Part shown: positions 1 to 12,812 of the stretch, piece after piece
Numbering within the stretch: position 1 is the stretch's first letter
Layout: every line of letters begins with the position of its first letter
NCBI GenBank assembly: GCA_025331125.1
Contig: JAOALB010000167.1
Location: 1-64,000, forward strand
Direction: 5' to 3'
Origin: Mycogone perniciosa
Lineage: Eukaryota; Ascomycota; Sordariomycetes; Hypocreales; Hypocreaceae
Length of the DNA stretch: 64,000 nt
Translations under genes and position numbers: made by a program
Notes under the pieces: model-generated
Database searches by the model: none
What the model was told of the DNA's origin: nothing
Seen by the model: the letters and a program-made list of their open reading frames with translations, nothing else

Positions 1-2747
1 CGGATTCGGCTGTTATTGCAAGCTAGTTGGGAATCAAGGAATGTGCGTTGGAATGAAGGAATGTGTCATGTTGTGGATTGTGCCGTGATGTGGAATAATC
101 CGTTACTGAGGTTGACAGGATTGGAGGGATGGAGGATATTCTAGCTATAACCTAAAATATCCTGATTTAGGTATATAATTTCCTAGATATCATCGTAATA
201 CTCATAACCACTAAATGCCGTGTAAAGTGAGGGATAAACACTGCCTTGAGGAATATTGGTGAGAATGTGGTGTGTTTCTGTGCTATCGTGATATTCATAC
301 TAGTCCCCCAACCGAAAACCAGTTCTCGGGCATAGCCTTGCTATTTAACCAGAGCGTACTTCACATTCAGGACATCCACTTTATGATTTCGTTAGTTTAG
401 CCAAACCAGTTACTCCAAAAATACGTAGCAATGAGTTAGTTGCCTTGGTATGTTTGCTCAAGTTTCGATGTCAACTTGAGCCAAGCCGTAAGCTTACTCA
501 CTTACATGGATTCCCACAGCGTGACTATGCAGCATTGCTTAACGACCACCTCATTAGATCAGCCAATAATTCCCAATAGTACTCGTACTGTCGGTCGAAA
601 AGACCCTGCAATGCAGCATGCAACACTTGTCATCCCCGATCCGAAAACAAACTTCGTGGGGGGCAGAACAAGGATCTCAACGAAATGACATTGTACGCCC
701 AGAATAGTCTAACTCTTGTAGATGATGGACCTCCAACCCCAAGATGATCTATACGACGCCGAACAGCGGGATGTAACCGCGTGTCCTAGCCGATAGTATT
801 GCCTTCGGGATGCATCTTCAGCTGCGGAAGACTCAATTCTAGCTTCTGTCATTCAATTACGACGGGCGTTGAAAGAAACAATCCCACCCACGATATCCTC
901 TCGGTATTGGAAGTCGAATCTGGGGAGGACGGAGAAACTCGAGGGCGAATTTCCATGAATCACAAGGTCTCGTTTAGTGCTCTATTTGGAAGGTTGTCCG
1001 TCAAATACGACGTCAGATGGGTTGCGTTACTTGCATCCCACTTGCATCCTCCCTGCTCCGTACCTGGCCGCAGATGCCGCTGATGTGGTTGAACAGTGCC
1101 ATCTGCCTTACGCAAATCCATTAGTATGCCAACAGACGAGTACGTGCCTAGGGCACGGGAAGGCTTGAACTACTAAATGCGGTGTAAAATAATCCTCCAA
1201 ACAGAAGCTCTCATGCTCAAGCGCGATCGTCAACAGCTTGGTGCCAAGAGAGATGAAATGCGGAGAGGGAGTGTGTGGAGAGGGAATGTGGAGAGAGAAT
1301 GCGGAGAGCAATCCTCCACGTAAAAAATGTCCGGTCCGACTCCAGGTTTTGATCCTCCCCCAGGTTTACTCCACAGATGACCTTCGGCCCCGCAGGTATG
1401 TATTTTGTATTTTGTATGGACATGAGTTTGCCCGAGTGACCAAAGACATGCCATTTATGGGCGTGTTTTCGAGGCTGAGAGAAGCGGATGCGGGTTCAGG
1501 GATCCGGGGAGCTTCTCATTTCCCCACACTATCGCCGATTGGTACAGAAAGGTTTGAGGTCGGAAACATGCGTATTATTGGTGGGATTAATTCGTCCGTC
1601 CTCTCCTTTGCTCTCAATGTACATAAGCTTTTTCTACCTCAAGCAACCGAGGTCTTGGAAGAACCACGGCGCATGTCATGACTCCACCCCCGGACTATGA
1701 GTCTAAATCCGATCATATGGACCCTCTCCGCATAAGAGTTGGAACTGGATGCTCGAGAGACAGCAGGAGAACGAACGCACGTGTTATACATACGTAATGA
1801 TTGGTAGGTATTGTCAGGCGAGGAGCGACGGGACCAATAGTAAGACAGGCACCTGACGAATTATAATTAACGGTTTTGTGCCACCAGGAACCGGCTTATG
1901 GTAATATGTAGGTATGTACTCCGTATGGTTGGCTCAATTAAGACCAAGGCAAAAGGGCCGACCAAAGCCCCCCAATCACCGGTAGCCTAACTCGTGTGCC
2001 GGAGCCCACACTAACAAGACAGTAGTCGAAATAGTGCCACTCGTAAAGAACATGTAGCCTGTACATTGAAGATTCCAAAATCGTTCGGCATGATGTTGCG
2101 ACATGCATGTGCCCCATCTTAATGGACTGGTATTTGCGGAGTACAGTGTACCCCATACTGCATCCCCAGACATGCGCCCCTCCCGACCTCTGCGATACAG
2201 GTACTTGGTACTACGGAGTACGAGTAGTTGTACTACTACAAGAACCAGGGTCTTGATGGATGGCGATTCTCCCACAGTTAAAAGTCAGACGTGTGCCACC
2301 TTAGAAATTATTGAGAAATCCTGTAGGATTGTCACCAAACGCCCATCATCACAGACTCATTTTGCTAGCAATAGTGGCCGCGGAGGCATCCGTGGTGTCA
2401 TTAATTGCTTAGTACGAGTAACTCCCTCCAGACAGACCTCCTCGTACTCCGTACAAGTACCTATTTCAAGCCACTCCCCTCAACGCCTGAAGCCGACCGG
2501 GGTGAACCCAGGATATCAACCGTTTAACAGCTCCCGTCTTCCTATTCTAGATTCCCTGCGCTCTCATCTCATTCATCTCCTCGTCACGTCCCTCTTTCTT
2601 GCTCTCCTTTGCCCTAGACCAGGCTGGACCCTCGAATCGTTTGATAGCAGATAGTATTTCTTATCTTGCTTTTCTGTCCTTCTTTTTTATCTTGGGCCCC
2701 ATTCGATTCTTTTACTTGCAGATACCGATCAACTGCCGGACTGCATC
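1..2747. other. gene-poor region left of the MFS gene
   Basis: I see no gene I can support here. Open frames are short, overlap on both strands and match no family. The stretch holds a degenerate tandem repeat at about 1254-1312 and three copies of the 9-base motif TACGGAGTA/TACTCCGTA (1917, 2212, 2445). The last few hundred bases, pyrimidine-rich (about 2560-2710), should contain the promoter and leader of the transporter starting at 2748. Confidence 0.6.
1254..1312. repeat. degenerate ~14-bp tandem repeat, GGAGAGGG-type
   Basis: About four imperfect units built on (a/g)tg(c/t)ggagag(g/a)ga follow each other. The purine-rich unit is uninterrupted and lies outside any gene I accept. It looks like a simple minisatellite. 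Confidence 0.6.
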
Positions 2748-4853
2748 ATGGCCGTCACGGCCAGAGTCCTCCGCACCATCGTGCGCAACGATGCGATGCG
2801 TTCTGACCCGGACGAAATCTACGGATGGCGCGTCTTTGCACTCGTCTTCTCTGCCTGCTTTGGCGGCATGCTCTTCGGCTGGGACACGGGCGCCATTGGC
2901 GGCGTGCTCGCCATGCCAGACTTCCAGAACAGGTTTGGCTACGTGGGCAAGACGGCGGCGCAGAAATCGGACCAGGACCAGAACATCGTATCGACACTGC
3001 AGGCGGGCTGCTTCATCTCGTGTTTCTTCACCAGCTGGGCCACGGATCGATGGGGGCGTCGGTGGTGCTTGATCGGTACGGGGCTGTTGACGATCGTCGG
3101 TGTCGTTTTCCAGGCCGCGTCTGCAGCGAATGGAACGCTGGCCGTCATGTTCGTTGGGAGATTTGTCGCTGGCCTGGGAATTGGTGCTGCTTCGACACTG
3201 ACACCGCTGTATGTCTCGGAATGCGCGCCTCGTGCTATTCGTGGTGGCTTGACGGGTACGACCGACCCTGGGCAAGTGCTTATACTTCGTATTGACCAAT
3301 GCTGACAATCTCGTGTAGCATTTTACCAGCTTTTCAACGTCTTCGGCATCATGACTGCGTTCTGGTATGCCACTTCTTCCTCTTGTTCTGTCGATTTGGC
3401 TGACTTATGCCGTCTAGGGTCAATTATGGATGTCTGTTGCACGTCCCCGCCCCGGCCATCTACGTTGTCCCCCTGGCTCTCCAGGCTCTCCCTGCTGTGT
3501 AAGCACCGTATCTTGAACGAATACATTCGAGTGTTGCTGACAGAGCCCAAGTTTCCTTATTGTCGGAATGCTTTTGTCCCCCGAGAGGTATGGGCCAATC
3601 GATTACCCCGGCATTGGCAATGTCATGAGCTGACAACATGGTAGTCCTCGATGGTGTGCTAGAAAGGATGACTGGGATCAGACGACTCGCATTCTTGCGT
3701 CTCTTCGAGGGTAATGTGTCCCGTCTCACTATTTGTGAGGAGTGTTTACTGAGACAATGGTGCAGAATGCCGGCCAACTCAGACTATGTCCAAAACGAGA
3801 TCCAGGAAATGGCTGACCAGCTCGATCACGAGAGACGGCTAACCGGAGATGCCAATTTCAAGACTCTCCTCAAAGAAATGACACAGATCCCCGGTAACCG
3901 TAAACGAGCCATTATTTCCGTATTGCTCATGATCTTCCAGCAAATGACTGGCGTCAATGCGATTGTAAGGCCCCTTTGTTATTATCAGCATTTTGAACTG
4001 TGCTGATGTTGGCCTGCTGCAGAACTACTATGCCCCGCAAATCTTTAAGAACCTTGGCATGACTGGCAACGACTCGTCTCTGTTTGCTACCGGAGTTTAT
4101 GGTGTCGTCAAGGTTGCAGCCTGTGCTGTCTTCCTCGTCTTCGTAGCCGATTCGCTGGGCCGACGGTGGAGTCTTATTTGGACTGCTGCGGCCCAAGGTA
4201 TCTTCCTCTATATTGTTGGCATCTATGGACGGATTCAACCACCCATTGCAGGAAACCCAGTGAGTAGTAACTTGGTATTTCCCGTCGCAATGATGCAGTG
4301 CACTGACACGCAAACCCATTAGGTTACGGCGTTTGGTTATGTCGCTATTGCCTGCATCTATCTTTGGGCTGCGTCGTTCCAGTTCGGATGGGGTCCGGTC
4401 TGCTGGATTCTCGTCAGTGAAATCCCCACTGCTCGATTACGTGCCATGAACGTGGCCATTGGTGCCGCCACGCAGTGGCTTTTCAACTTTGTTTGCGCTC
4501 GAAGTAAGCATAAATCCCTGTCCAATCAAGACATGCATCCCATTGCTAATCAATCGCAGGCGTGCTCACGATGCAAAACACCATGGGCCAGGCTGGTTAT
4601 GTACGTTTTGACACTGGAGTCCCCGACGGGAAAGATGCTAACTATGTCTTTGCAGGGCATGTTCTTCATGTTTGGAAGTTTCTGCTTCATCATGGGCGTT
4701 TTCGTGTGGTTCTTCGTCCCCGAGACCAAGGGCATCAGCTTGGAGAGGATGGACGAGCTCTTTGGTGTTACGGAAACAGCTAAGGAGATCGACCCGGAAG
4801 CTGAGACGGTCAGGAGCATCCGCGAGGAGCGGGTTCCGACAAACAAATCTTGA
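2748..4853 (+). CDS. MFS sugar/quinate-type transporter, ten exons
   Basis: A plasma-membrane proton symporter of the sugar porter family; the substrate could be a hexose or quinate and cannot be fixed from sequence. Exons by GT-AG and phase: 2748-3255, 3319-3364, 3418-3498, 3552-3587, 3645-3710, 3766-3964, 4023-4259, 4323-4503, 4560-4600, 4656-4853, giving 530 residues, normal for the family. Visible signatures: N-terminal GMLFGWDTGAIGG, loop DRWGRR, the RFVAGLGIGA helix followed by PLYVSECAPRAIRG, SPRW after helix 6, QQMTGVNAI with NYYAP after helix 7, a second GRRW, and the C-terminal PETKG. The 3' end of intron 3 is uncertain: CAGAG at 3545 and CCAAG at 3551 are both in frame and differ by two residues. 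The start ATG sits in a good context (catcATGG). No partner catabolic gene lies next to it. Confidence 0.9.
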
Positions 4854-6047
4854 AAGACGTTTGCGTTGGATAATGGATATGGGTAACGGCGGACATTTGG
4901 GTTTTTCTGTTCAGCTTTTGTGCGACATTGTGACGACATCTTATTACTTTTTATTACACACTACCTACGAAGTACACTATTGAAAGGATCTTAACTCCCT
5001 ATGAGTCACGTTTTATGCGCCCGAATTGTCAATTGATCGCTTGCATTATGAAGAGAAAAGGGGAGAGAGAGAACAGACAGCTACGAGCACCACGGAGCAA
5101 ATCCTCAGGATACAAGGGTCTTTTGACCTGCCATTTTGGCCCCAAGCCGAGCGCTATTCGTCAAACCCATGTTCAAGTTGGTCTTGATTGATCGATGCTG
5201 ACAAACATATGAAAGGAGGATGAAACAGGCGACGGCGGCATGTCGTACATAAGTTCGACGCGACGATGAGGTATCAAATCGCAGCTTTCTTACTGGACAG
5301 AACTGACTCGTGGACACACAGAATGGCTTGCAAGGGTGAGGTGAGGACGACATTTCACAGTGTGTCGGTTCGTTTTCTCTGAGAATCGGATCTCACCGGC
5401 TTCTGCAACAGGGATCGATCCACAAAGCCACATATGTATTCGGCTCCTGTGGCCCCACCGTTGCCCGACGCGTTGGAACTGTGGATGTAACGGTTTGTTG
5501 GTTGTTCTCAACTACTATCGCGAAGCGGAGGCACGAGGGGGGACGGTACGGAGAGGCCTCACAGACCTTGTGCCAACAGTCGGCTAAATCATCAGCCAGT
5601 GGGAAGTTTGTTGAGATGTGAGACAGCGGGAACGGGTTCCCGATGATGCAATGCCATGAGGAGAGATCTTATGTGGGCGTTCCGGAAACTGAGCTTATGA
5701 TTCCGAAGCATAAGCTCCCCATATTTAAACGCGCGCTGAACGACGGGCTGCCATCTAGGCGGTATTGATGCTGCTGGAGGAGGTCCGAAGGTACTATCCC
5801 TATGAGCAATCGGGACATCACCAAAAAAGGTTCTCTCCTAATGCTGGACTAAAGTGCACCTATTCCATTTCATTTCATTACATACGTCTGACTCTTTCTT
5901 GGTCGTATCTTTCTGCTCCCCTCTTGCAGACTCGAGGGACTTTGCCCTCACTGCTCCCGCATTCCATCTGTTCTTCCTTTTTTTAAGGTTCCATGCCATT
6001 GTTATAGGGCTCAGACAGACGGCAGCGGGCCCAGCAGGCACCTAACA
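4854..6047. other. intergenic, MFS gene to SDR-like gene
   Basis: No supported gene. A variant of the dispersed motif (TACGAAGTA) occurs near 4968, and a TATTTAAA box near 5721 lies upstream of the SDR-like gene, though more than 300 bases from its possible first exon. Confidence 0.5.
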
Positions 6048-6219
6048 ATGACTGCCGCCACTACTCCGCAGCAGCAACACTACCATCAGCAGCAGCACCA
6101 GAGCCAAAGCCAAAGCCAAGGCCAGAGCCAGAGCCAGAGACTCGAGACGACTCCAGGTCCAGCTCAAGCTTCAGCAGCTTTGCGACAGGCATATGCTTCA
6201 CTGCCAAACCCCTCATTCC
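6048..6219 (+). CDS. possible glutamine-rich first exon of the SDR-like gene
   Basis: An ATG in a fair context opens a frame rich in Gln, His and Ser, ending in LPNPSF before a GTACGT donor at 6220. Spliced to an acceptor at 6475-6476 (TGAG) it would join in phase to the frame of the SDR-like protein at 6485, adding about 60 residues. The acceptor is weak, and the frame could equally be an upstream ORF in the leader. Only a transcript could decide. Confidence 0.3.
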
Positions 6220-6484
6220 GTACGTACCTTATTAGTATTCCTACTATATACCTAACACGTTTTCCGGATGCATCTGTTTGGCAGCAAAATTGAGCTTTGT
6301 CCCGAAACTCTAACTGCGTTTTTCCCACCTCGTATTTACCATTATTACCGAGTACTTCCTCCCTATTCTTCTCCCAACCCTTCTATTTTTATTTTCGCCT
6401 CATCATTCATCCACCTTCTTACCCGTCACACAATCCCACCCGAAAAGAAAATGTCCCCACGAGGGTCAGCAGTGAGCATCGCGA

Positions 6485-7715
6485 ATGGCTGACGAAGCTC
6501 CCTCAACAACAGCGACCCACAACTCGCCTCGCACTTGGCTTCTGACTGCGTCGCTGTCGCCGTTAGCAGTGCGTCTGATCCGTCAGCTGCTCTCTCACGG
6601 GGACTGTGTGGCGGCGTGTCTGCCCCCGCTTGAGATCGAGAATGAAGCGCGGAGCGCTGAGTTCCGCGAACTGATCAATGAATGCAAGAGTTTGCGCAAG
6701 GATCGGGAGGGCTGGAAGGATAGGATTCGGGGCATTCGGTGCGATGCACGGTCAATGGGCGGGTGCGGCGCGGCGGTTGCCGAGGCGGTGGAAGTGTTTG
6801 GGAGAGTGGACATTTTGCTATGTTGCAAGTCGGAAGGTAAGTGAAGCAAGCATTGAACATGGTATTCATTATCGACATGTGGGAATGGCGCTGATGGGAC
6901 ATTGAGTAGCTGTGATTGGCACTGTCGAGGAGCTGTCGACGAACCTGGCTACCCAAAATCTGGTCAGGGACCAGTTTGAGGCCATCTACTTCTCCCAGGT
7001 CAACTTTATCAAGGCAACCTTGCCTCAGCTCCGAGCCCAGCATACCGGCCATATCATCATTCTCTCTAGCACCGGCGGCCACATCAGCACCCCTCACATG
7101 TCCATGTACGCGGCCGCCACATGGGCTCTTGAAGGCTTCTGCGACTCCCTGGCGTATGAAGTTGCTCCTTTCAACATCAAGGTCACCATCGTTCAGCCCA
7201 ACCAGGAGATCCAGTCTCTCACCAATCGGATCACTTTTGCGCCTCAGATTCCAGCGTACGCGAATAGTTTTGCCCAGGCGCCGAGCGTTCGAGATATACT
7301 CACAAACGTCCTCAACTCTAACCCAGAAACCGCCGTGCCGACACTTCCCGAGTTTGAAGAGACGCCGACATCTCCGGACAGTACATCCCTTGAACCGGAG
7401 GAAGGAGTGGGAGAGATTATCTCGCGGTTCCCTAAACTCCCCCCGTCGGCAGTGGATAAGCTGGTCATGGAAACTGTGCATGCGTTGACGGCTATTGGAG
7501 GCCATGAGAATCCTCCATCGCGACATATTGTTGGCGCAGAAGGCGCAGCGTCCGTCAAGGAAAAGCTGAAGACGGTTACTGAGGAGATGGAGGACTTTGT
7601 GGAGGCCAGCCTTGCTGTCGATATCTTCGAGAGTGAGTTGACTGTGGAGGCTAGGGATGGCGGCAAGAAGACTACGAGTCCATCGGAGGCAACAGCAACG
7701 CCAATGACTATGTGA
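6485..7715 (+). CDS. short-chain dehydrogenase-like protein with degenerate active site
   Basis: Two exons, 6485-6836 and 6910-7715, join in phase (G|CT, alanine) to give about 385 residues. The Rossmann-fold pattern is recognisable: a beta strand and turn near residue 20, an acidic patch, GRVDILLC (the usual D-I-L-V-N region), HIIILSSTGG and the helix MYAAATWALEGFCDSLAYEV followed by KVTIVQP, as in oxidised-nucleotide SDRs. Two hallmarks are lost. The cofactor loop reads TASLSPLA instead of TGxxxGxG, and the catalytic YxxxK is YAAAT, so lysine is replaced by threonine. The C-terminal 150 residues are rich in Pro, Glu and Thr. I infer a non-catalytic or altered SDR. The start at 6485 is conservative; an upstream exon is possible. 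Confidence 0.75.
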
Positions 7716-8438
7716 AACGAGGCCGATGCGATGCGGTGGAGATATGAGGTGAAATCGGGGCTTACTTGGATGGTGGTGATGATGAGGTTAGTGACAAAGG
7801 GATTTAGAGTCGAATCTTGGACATTTGAGCATGAACAACGGGAATGCGGTGTCACTTTTGGCATATACCACCTACTGGTTTCACGTCTGTGTTATGTGGA
7901 AATGAACTGGAATTGGATACAATGCGCATGAAGTTGAAGACATGACATTATTATTCCTAGTCTTCACATCAACTATCTGGATCCATGCATGTCATCCACC
8001 TCCTCTGGAAGGCAAAGTTGGAAATTGCATCCATTTGATAGCCGTGGATCTTTTGGCTTATCAGCGCCTAATGCCAGCCACCAAGCTCCTGAGCCAGCAC
8101 CCCCACTGTGCCACTGTAGTACCTAACCTCTCGGGGCGTAAAAATATCAATTCCGGGCCTATCCAGCCTCCACCGCCTCAAGTCCCAAAGCGTAGAGTGT
8201 CACGAGTGGGACAATGCGACAAGCTGTTGAATCGGCAGACACACCACCAAGACCAGCTTTCTCAGAGCTTGCAATTCGTCTCCCACGATCCCACGCCGAA
8301 AACGAAACGGGCCGCGATACGAGCATGCGCACATAGCAGCCTGTCGTACAAAGCATATTGCGCAAATCAGTCGTCAGCTTGTGACATGCTCCCGGTGTCA
8401 AACCCGCCAAACGATGTTGAACAGCTCCCAATGCTAGG
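7716..8438. other. intergenic, SDR-like gene to trs120
   Basis: No gene supported. It should hold the 3' end of the SDR-like transcript and the promoter of the Trs120 gene. The open frame at 7942-8442 resembles no family and ends just inside the Trs120 start. Confidence 0.5.
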
Positions 8439-11400
8439 ATGAGCTTGGACCCTTTGCTTCCCATTGCTCCCGCGAGGGTGAAAGCACTGCTTCTACCTCT
8501 TGGAAAGATCAAGGCGGATAGATTTGCCTCTTTCGTGGAGAGGCTGCGTGCTGAACATGTCGTCCATCTACGGGATATCAGTGCCGATGGGCGACCGAAC
8601 AGGAGTAAGTGCCTACTGGTCGAGATACCGCCGCCGCCACGAGCAAGATAGGGCTAATGAAGCAATCAAGACATGTTCTCGCCGTTGGCATATCCGGATG
8701 GCGCGATTCTCTATGACCTCATAACCCACGTCCCGCTGCCGTCGCATCTGGCACTCTCGCCTTTCGACTTATACCGAGAGCCAATGGCAATTATTGCGCT
8801 GGCTGATGGCAAGGAGCTCAGTGATGCATCGTTCAGCAAGAGACATTCTGTGAACGGCACGGGGCCAACCATCGTGGAGAAGAATATCCGAGCATTGTAC
8901 CAGGAGCTTGAGGACCTACGGGATAACTATCCCAAAGCTCTCGCACACCGGGTGCTCATCTTCGACTATGCGGCGCCTGGGACGGAGGTGCCCATGCCTG
9001 AGGGAATAGCGACCATTCCGCCACTGGAGGAGTGTAAGAGGACAACGATGAAGACGCTCATGTGTGATATATCGTCCATTCTGCTGGCCGAGATGACGAC
9101 CCTTGCGAAGTCCTTTGAGGCTATGACGGCAATCGAGTCTCCTGGACACTATTCGTTGGCGAGACAGATGAATGGAGGGACTTGGGGTGGAGAGGGGATG
9201 TCTGCCAATAATGCGGCTAGGAGAAACACGCAGTTTATCCTCCCTCAGCACCTGCAACGCTCAAATTCGACTACTGGCGTATCAGACAGAACAAATGTGC
9301 GAATGTCTATGCCGCAAGCTCCGTCTTGGCCCAACATCAGCTCGAGTAGCTCCACGCCTGCGCGGCCATCTACACCAGTGAGGGGTGGATTACCGGAAAC
9401 TCCTATGAGTCCCGATGGTCCTCAGAGTGTTCCTAGTAGCTTGCCAGGTTCTCCTGATTTTAAACAAGTTCGATCTGACAGAATCGACGAGCTTCGGGAC
9501 ACCAATCGCGATCGCGTATCTGTGCAGGGCTTTGGACCAGGCGGGGCAAACGACCGGTGGCGGCTCAAGGGCAAAGGCCGATCCTCCGTGGTCGTTGGCT
9601 CCATGTACCTCCAGGCTGGTCGCTGGAGCGACTCCTTGAAGGAGCTGATTGAAGGAGCCACTGCTGCGCGGTCGCTGAATGATCACATCTGGCATGGGAA
9701 AGCTCTGGAGTTGATTCTCATGAACCTCTTCCTCCTCGGCTGGTCAAACTTGGAATTCCAAGTACCAATGGTATGCCTACCTCCTCAGGATAGGCAAAGC
9801 AACCCTTCAACGAAGCCAGAGCCAGAACCTGCAGACCCGAGTCAACCCAAACACATTCAACATCTTCAATCTCTTCTCCCTGAACTCTGTGACAGGATTA
9901 TTGGTCTGTATTCCAGGGTGTCGGCCGAAAATCTCCCGCCTCTGCCATTGTCTGAGACGATAATTAGATTCAGCAAGATCCTTGCAGCTCTACACATTTG
10001 TGAGGGCAAGCTCAATCAGCGAGCCCTAGACATGATTGTTACCGGCGAAGGTCTCGACAAGGACTTGACTACATCGCCCCGCTTGATGGTTACACCGACG
10101 AGGCAGCACATTATGAATCTTCTCTTCAAGGCATTTCCTACAACACAGACGGAGTTACTTACTAATGTTGATCGCGTGTCAATTTTGAGCGGTATCGCAG
10201 CGATACTAGGACCGTTAGGCTTTCACCGCAAGAAGGCAATGGTTATTCGTGAACTGGTTTCGGTTCTCATTGGTGGGCTTGTAGAAGCGCGGACACGTGG
10301 TGCTGCGGAGGCTGGCGTTCACCCTGCTGCGGGATTGGTATCGCTAGCGCCCGGGAACTCGCAGAATAACGGCGCAATGGCTCTAGACTTGAGCGAGGGC
10401 GATATCGAACAGGGGATAGAAGCCTTTCTCGAAGTCCTCTGCAAGTCATATGGCGTCGTCGGGTTTGACAGGGCCAAGTCACGGCGGCATTCATTGGCTG
10501 CAGGCTTTGACGATTCAGATGAGGCCGTCATCACTAGGATACGTGGTCAGCTATCTACGAGATTCTTCGGCTTCACGAGCATCAAGCTCAACATTCTTCG
10601 GGCTTGCATCAACTTCTCAGAAGCATTGCCGGACTTTAACGGAGTCCTCAAGTTCTCCAGTGATCTTATGCGTACCGCTGGATCGGGCATCGCTCCGGGA
10701 CCCCGTCGAGAAGATGCGGCACCGATGATCCACAGGGATGAGCAGGTCCGGTTGGTGACCAATATCTCTCGAACATCCACTCTCGTTCATAGATTGGGTA
10801 TGAAACACTTGGCGGCTGAATACTGGGATGAATTTCTCGTCCGAGAGATTAAATTGGAACCTTTACCAAGTACGCGAGTTCCGATACCCCATGCTCGCAG
10901 CGTTCTGCCAGGAGCCTCGGCTACCCGCGCTTCGCAGGACGTTAACCCATTTATTTACAACCCCTTTTTGAAAGAGCCAGATGAGACATCTGCTGCGAAT
11001 TTGCTGGCTGGCGAGCTAGCAACCTTTAAAGTAACGTTGCAAAACACCTACGACATCGACCTAGATATTGAAAGCATACGCCTGGGAACGGAAGGCGTTG
11101 AATTCGAGGCTTTGCCGGACAGCGCAGTCATTGGTGCGTATCGGACACAGGCATTGCGATTGCAGGGCCGGGCAAAAGAACCGGGATCAATCAAGGTCAC
11201 GGGTGCTATTGTCAAGATCCGAGGCTGTAGGGAGAGGAGATTCGCCATCTTTCCCAAGCCGTGGACTCCCCACAGGGAGGAAAAGATCAAGGCAAAAGGC
11301 ATCCCATCCATGTCACCCAATGCGTTGCCTACGCCAGGTAAACCCACCGGTCTACCCCTGGAGCCACTCAGCTTGAGCTTGAACGTCACACAGCCTCAGC

Positions 11401-12812
11401 CTCTTGTTATTGTCAAGTCAACGACGCTCCCGCAGTCTTCAGTTATGATCTTGGAAGGCGAGAGACAGATCTTTTCAGTAACTCTGCAAAATGTATCCAC
11501 AACGCCTGTCGACTTCATGCTATTTTCCTTCAAGGATTCTACGCAAGAGCCACTTCAAGCAGCTCTTACCAGTCGAGATGCAACTCTTGCAGAACTTTAC
11601 GAGTATGAGTTAATTCTAATGAGGAAGCAAGCACTGCGACTTCCAAGAAGCGATCAAGGCCGCAATATTGCTCCTGGAGGAGAGGCGGCATTTGAATTCG
11701 AAATCCTCGGCAAGCCGGGACTGACACAGGCGACGATTCAAGTTGATTACACATACCTCGGGGTTCCGCGAGACGAAGTGACAGAGCAATTCTATACACG
11801 ACAGGTGTCGGTAGACTTGACAGTCACGGTGAATGCCAGTGTCGAATTGACCCGAATCGACACGGTGCCTATACATGGTCATATTCCGAAGCCTTTGTGG
11901 GACAGCCTTGGAGGCACCAATCCTGTCACGCCTGACGAATACTGCCTCTTGTCTATGGACTTGCGCAACGCATGGCCCAGCCAAATGGCGGTACGCTTCG
12001 AAAGCGAGGATGGTATAGCCGTTGAAGAAAACATTCTGCCAGGCAAGACGAACCGCGTCGTCATTCCTGTTAAGAGAGTCTATTTGGAAGATCCGCACGC
12101 CTCAATTCCGAGCCTGAACCCTTCACGGAACAGGCAGTTTGTGGTCAGCACAAGCAAGATATCTCCCGAAATGGAGCGAGCCAATAGAGAGGCTTTCTGG
12201 TACCGAGAACGAATATTGGACTGCTTGAAAGCAACATGGAGAACGACCTCTGTGCCGAAACGAGGTGGCGTGGTTGAACTTAGGAATATTCGACTTACTC
12301 CCCGGATGATTGATACAATCAAGGTTGGTGAGGTTGGCATTGACGTGTCGGTGGAGAACACAGACGACACCGACAGCAATGATGGTCAAACGGCCTACGT
12401 GGATGAGTTCATGCAGGTGCGGGTACACATCACGAACAGGTCGGCTCGGCCGATATACCCGTTGGTCAGGCTTCTGCCGGCTTTATGCCATCGCCCTGTC
12501 AATGTTGCGCTCGATTACACGCGGAAATTCGTCTGGAATGGAACTTTGCAACAACTCCTACCGGAACTCAAAGCTAAAAGCAGCACGGATTTTGTGCTTG
12601 GCTTCACTGCGCTTTGCAGAGGCCAATTTGAGATTGCGGCGTCAGTTGAAGAAGTCCAAGTGTGGGAAGAAGCCACCAAGGAGGCTGGCAAGTCCCAAGG
12701 ACGGCTGCGGTCAGATACCCAAAGGATGATGGATGCGGCGCTTGGGGGCAAGGAGCGGAGGATGTGGCATTCCAGACAGCCGTGTACATTGACGGTCAAG
12801 GACAGTGACTGA
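8439..12812 (+). CDS. trs120: TRAPPII subunit Trs120 (TRAPPC9 / HypA)
   Basis: A Golgi tethering subunit that turns TRAPP into the TRAPPII exchange factor for Ypt31/Rab11; the Aspergillus nidulans orthologue is hypA. Two exons, 8439-8604 and 8671-12812, join in phase (A|AC, asparagine) for about 1,435 residues, the usual size. The N-terminus LDPLLPIAPARVKALLLPLG, followed after the intron by MFSPLAYPDGAILYDL, is characteristic of fungal Trs120. Next come a Ser/Pro-rich insert (about residues 220-330), the helical-repeat part with RWSDSLKELIEGATAARSLND, and a C-terminal half of beta-sandwich character (NTYDIDLDIESIRLGTEG; VSTTPVDFMLFSF; VELRNIRLTP). Vps55, Mso1 and Gyp7 genes follow within 15 kb. 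Confidence 0.92.

Noticed and set aside
2103..2654. A 183-codon plus-strand frame before the MFS gene
   Set aside because: Low-complexity translation of motif-rich and pyrimidine-rich DNA with no domain.
6675..7526. A 283-codon minus-strand frame
   Set aside because: Antisense to the SDR-like gene and without family features; the plus-strand frame has a phase-correct intron and the SDR pattern.
2748..7715. A secondary-metabolite cluster built on the transporter and the SDR-like gene
   Set aside because: No backbone enzyme (PKS, NRPS, terpene synthase) or cluster regulator is next to them, and the SDR lacks its catalytic residue.
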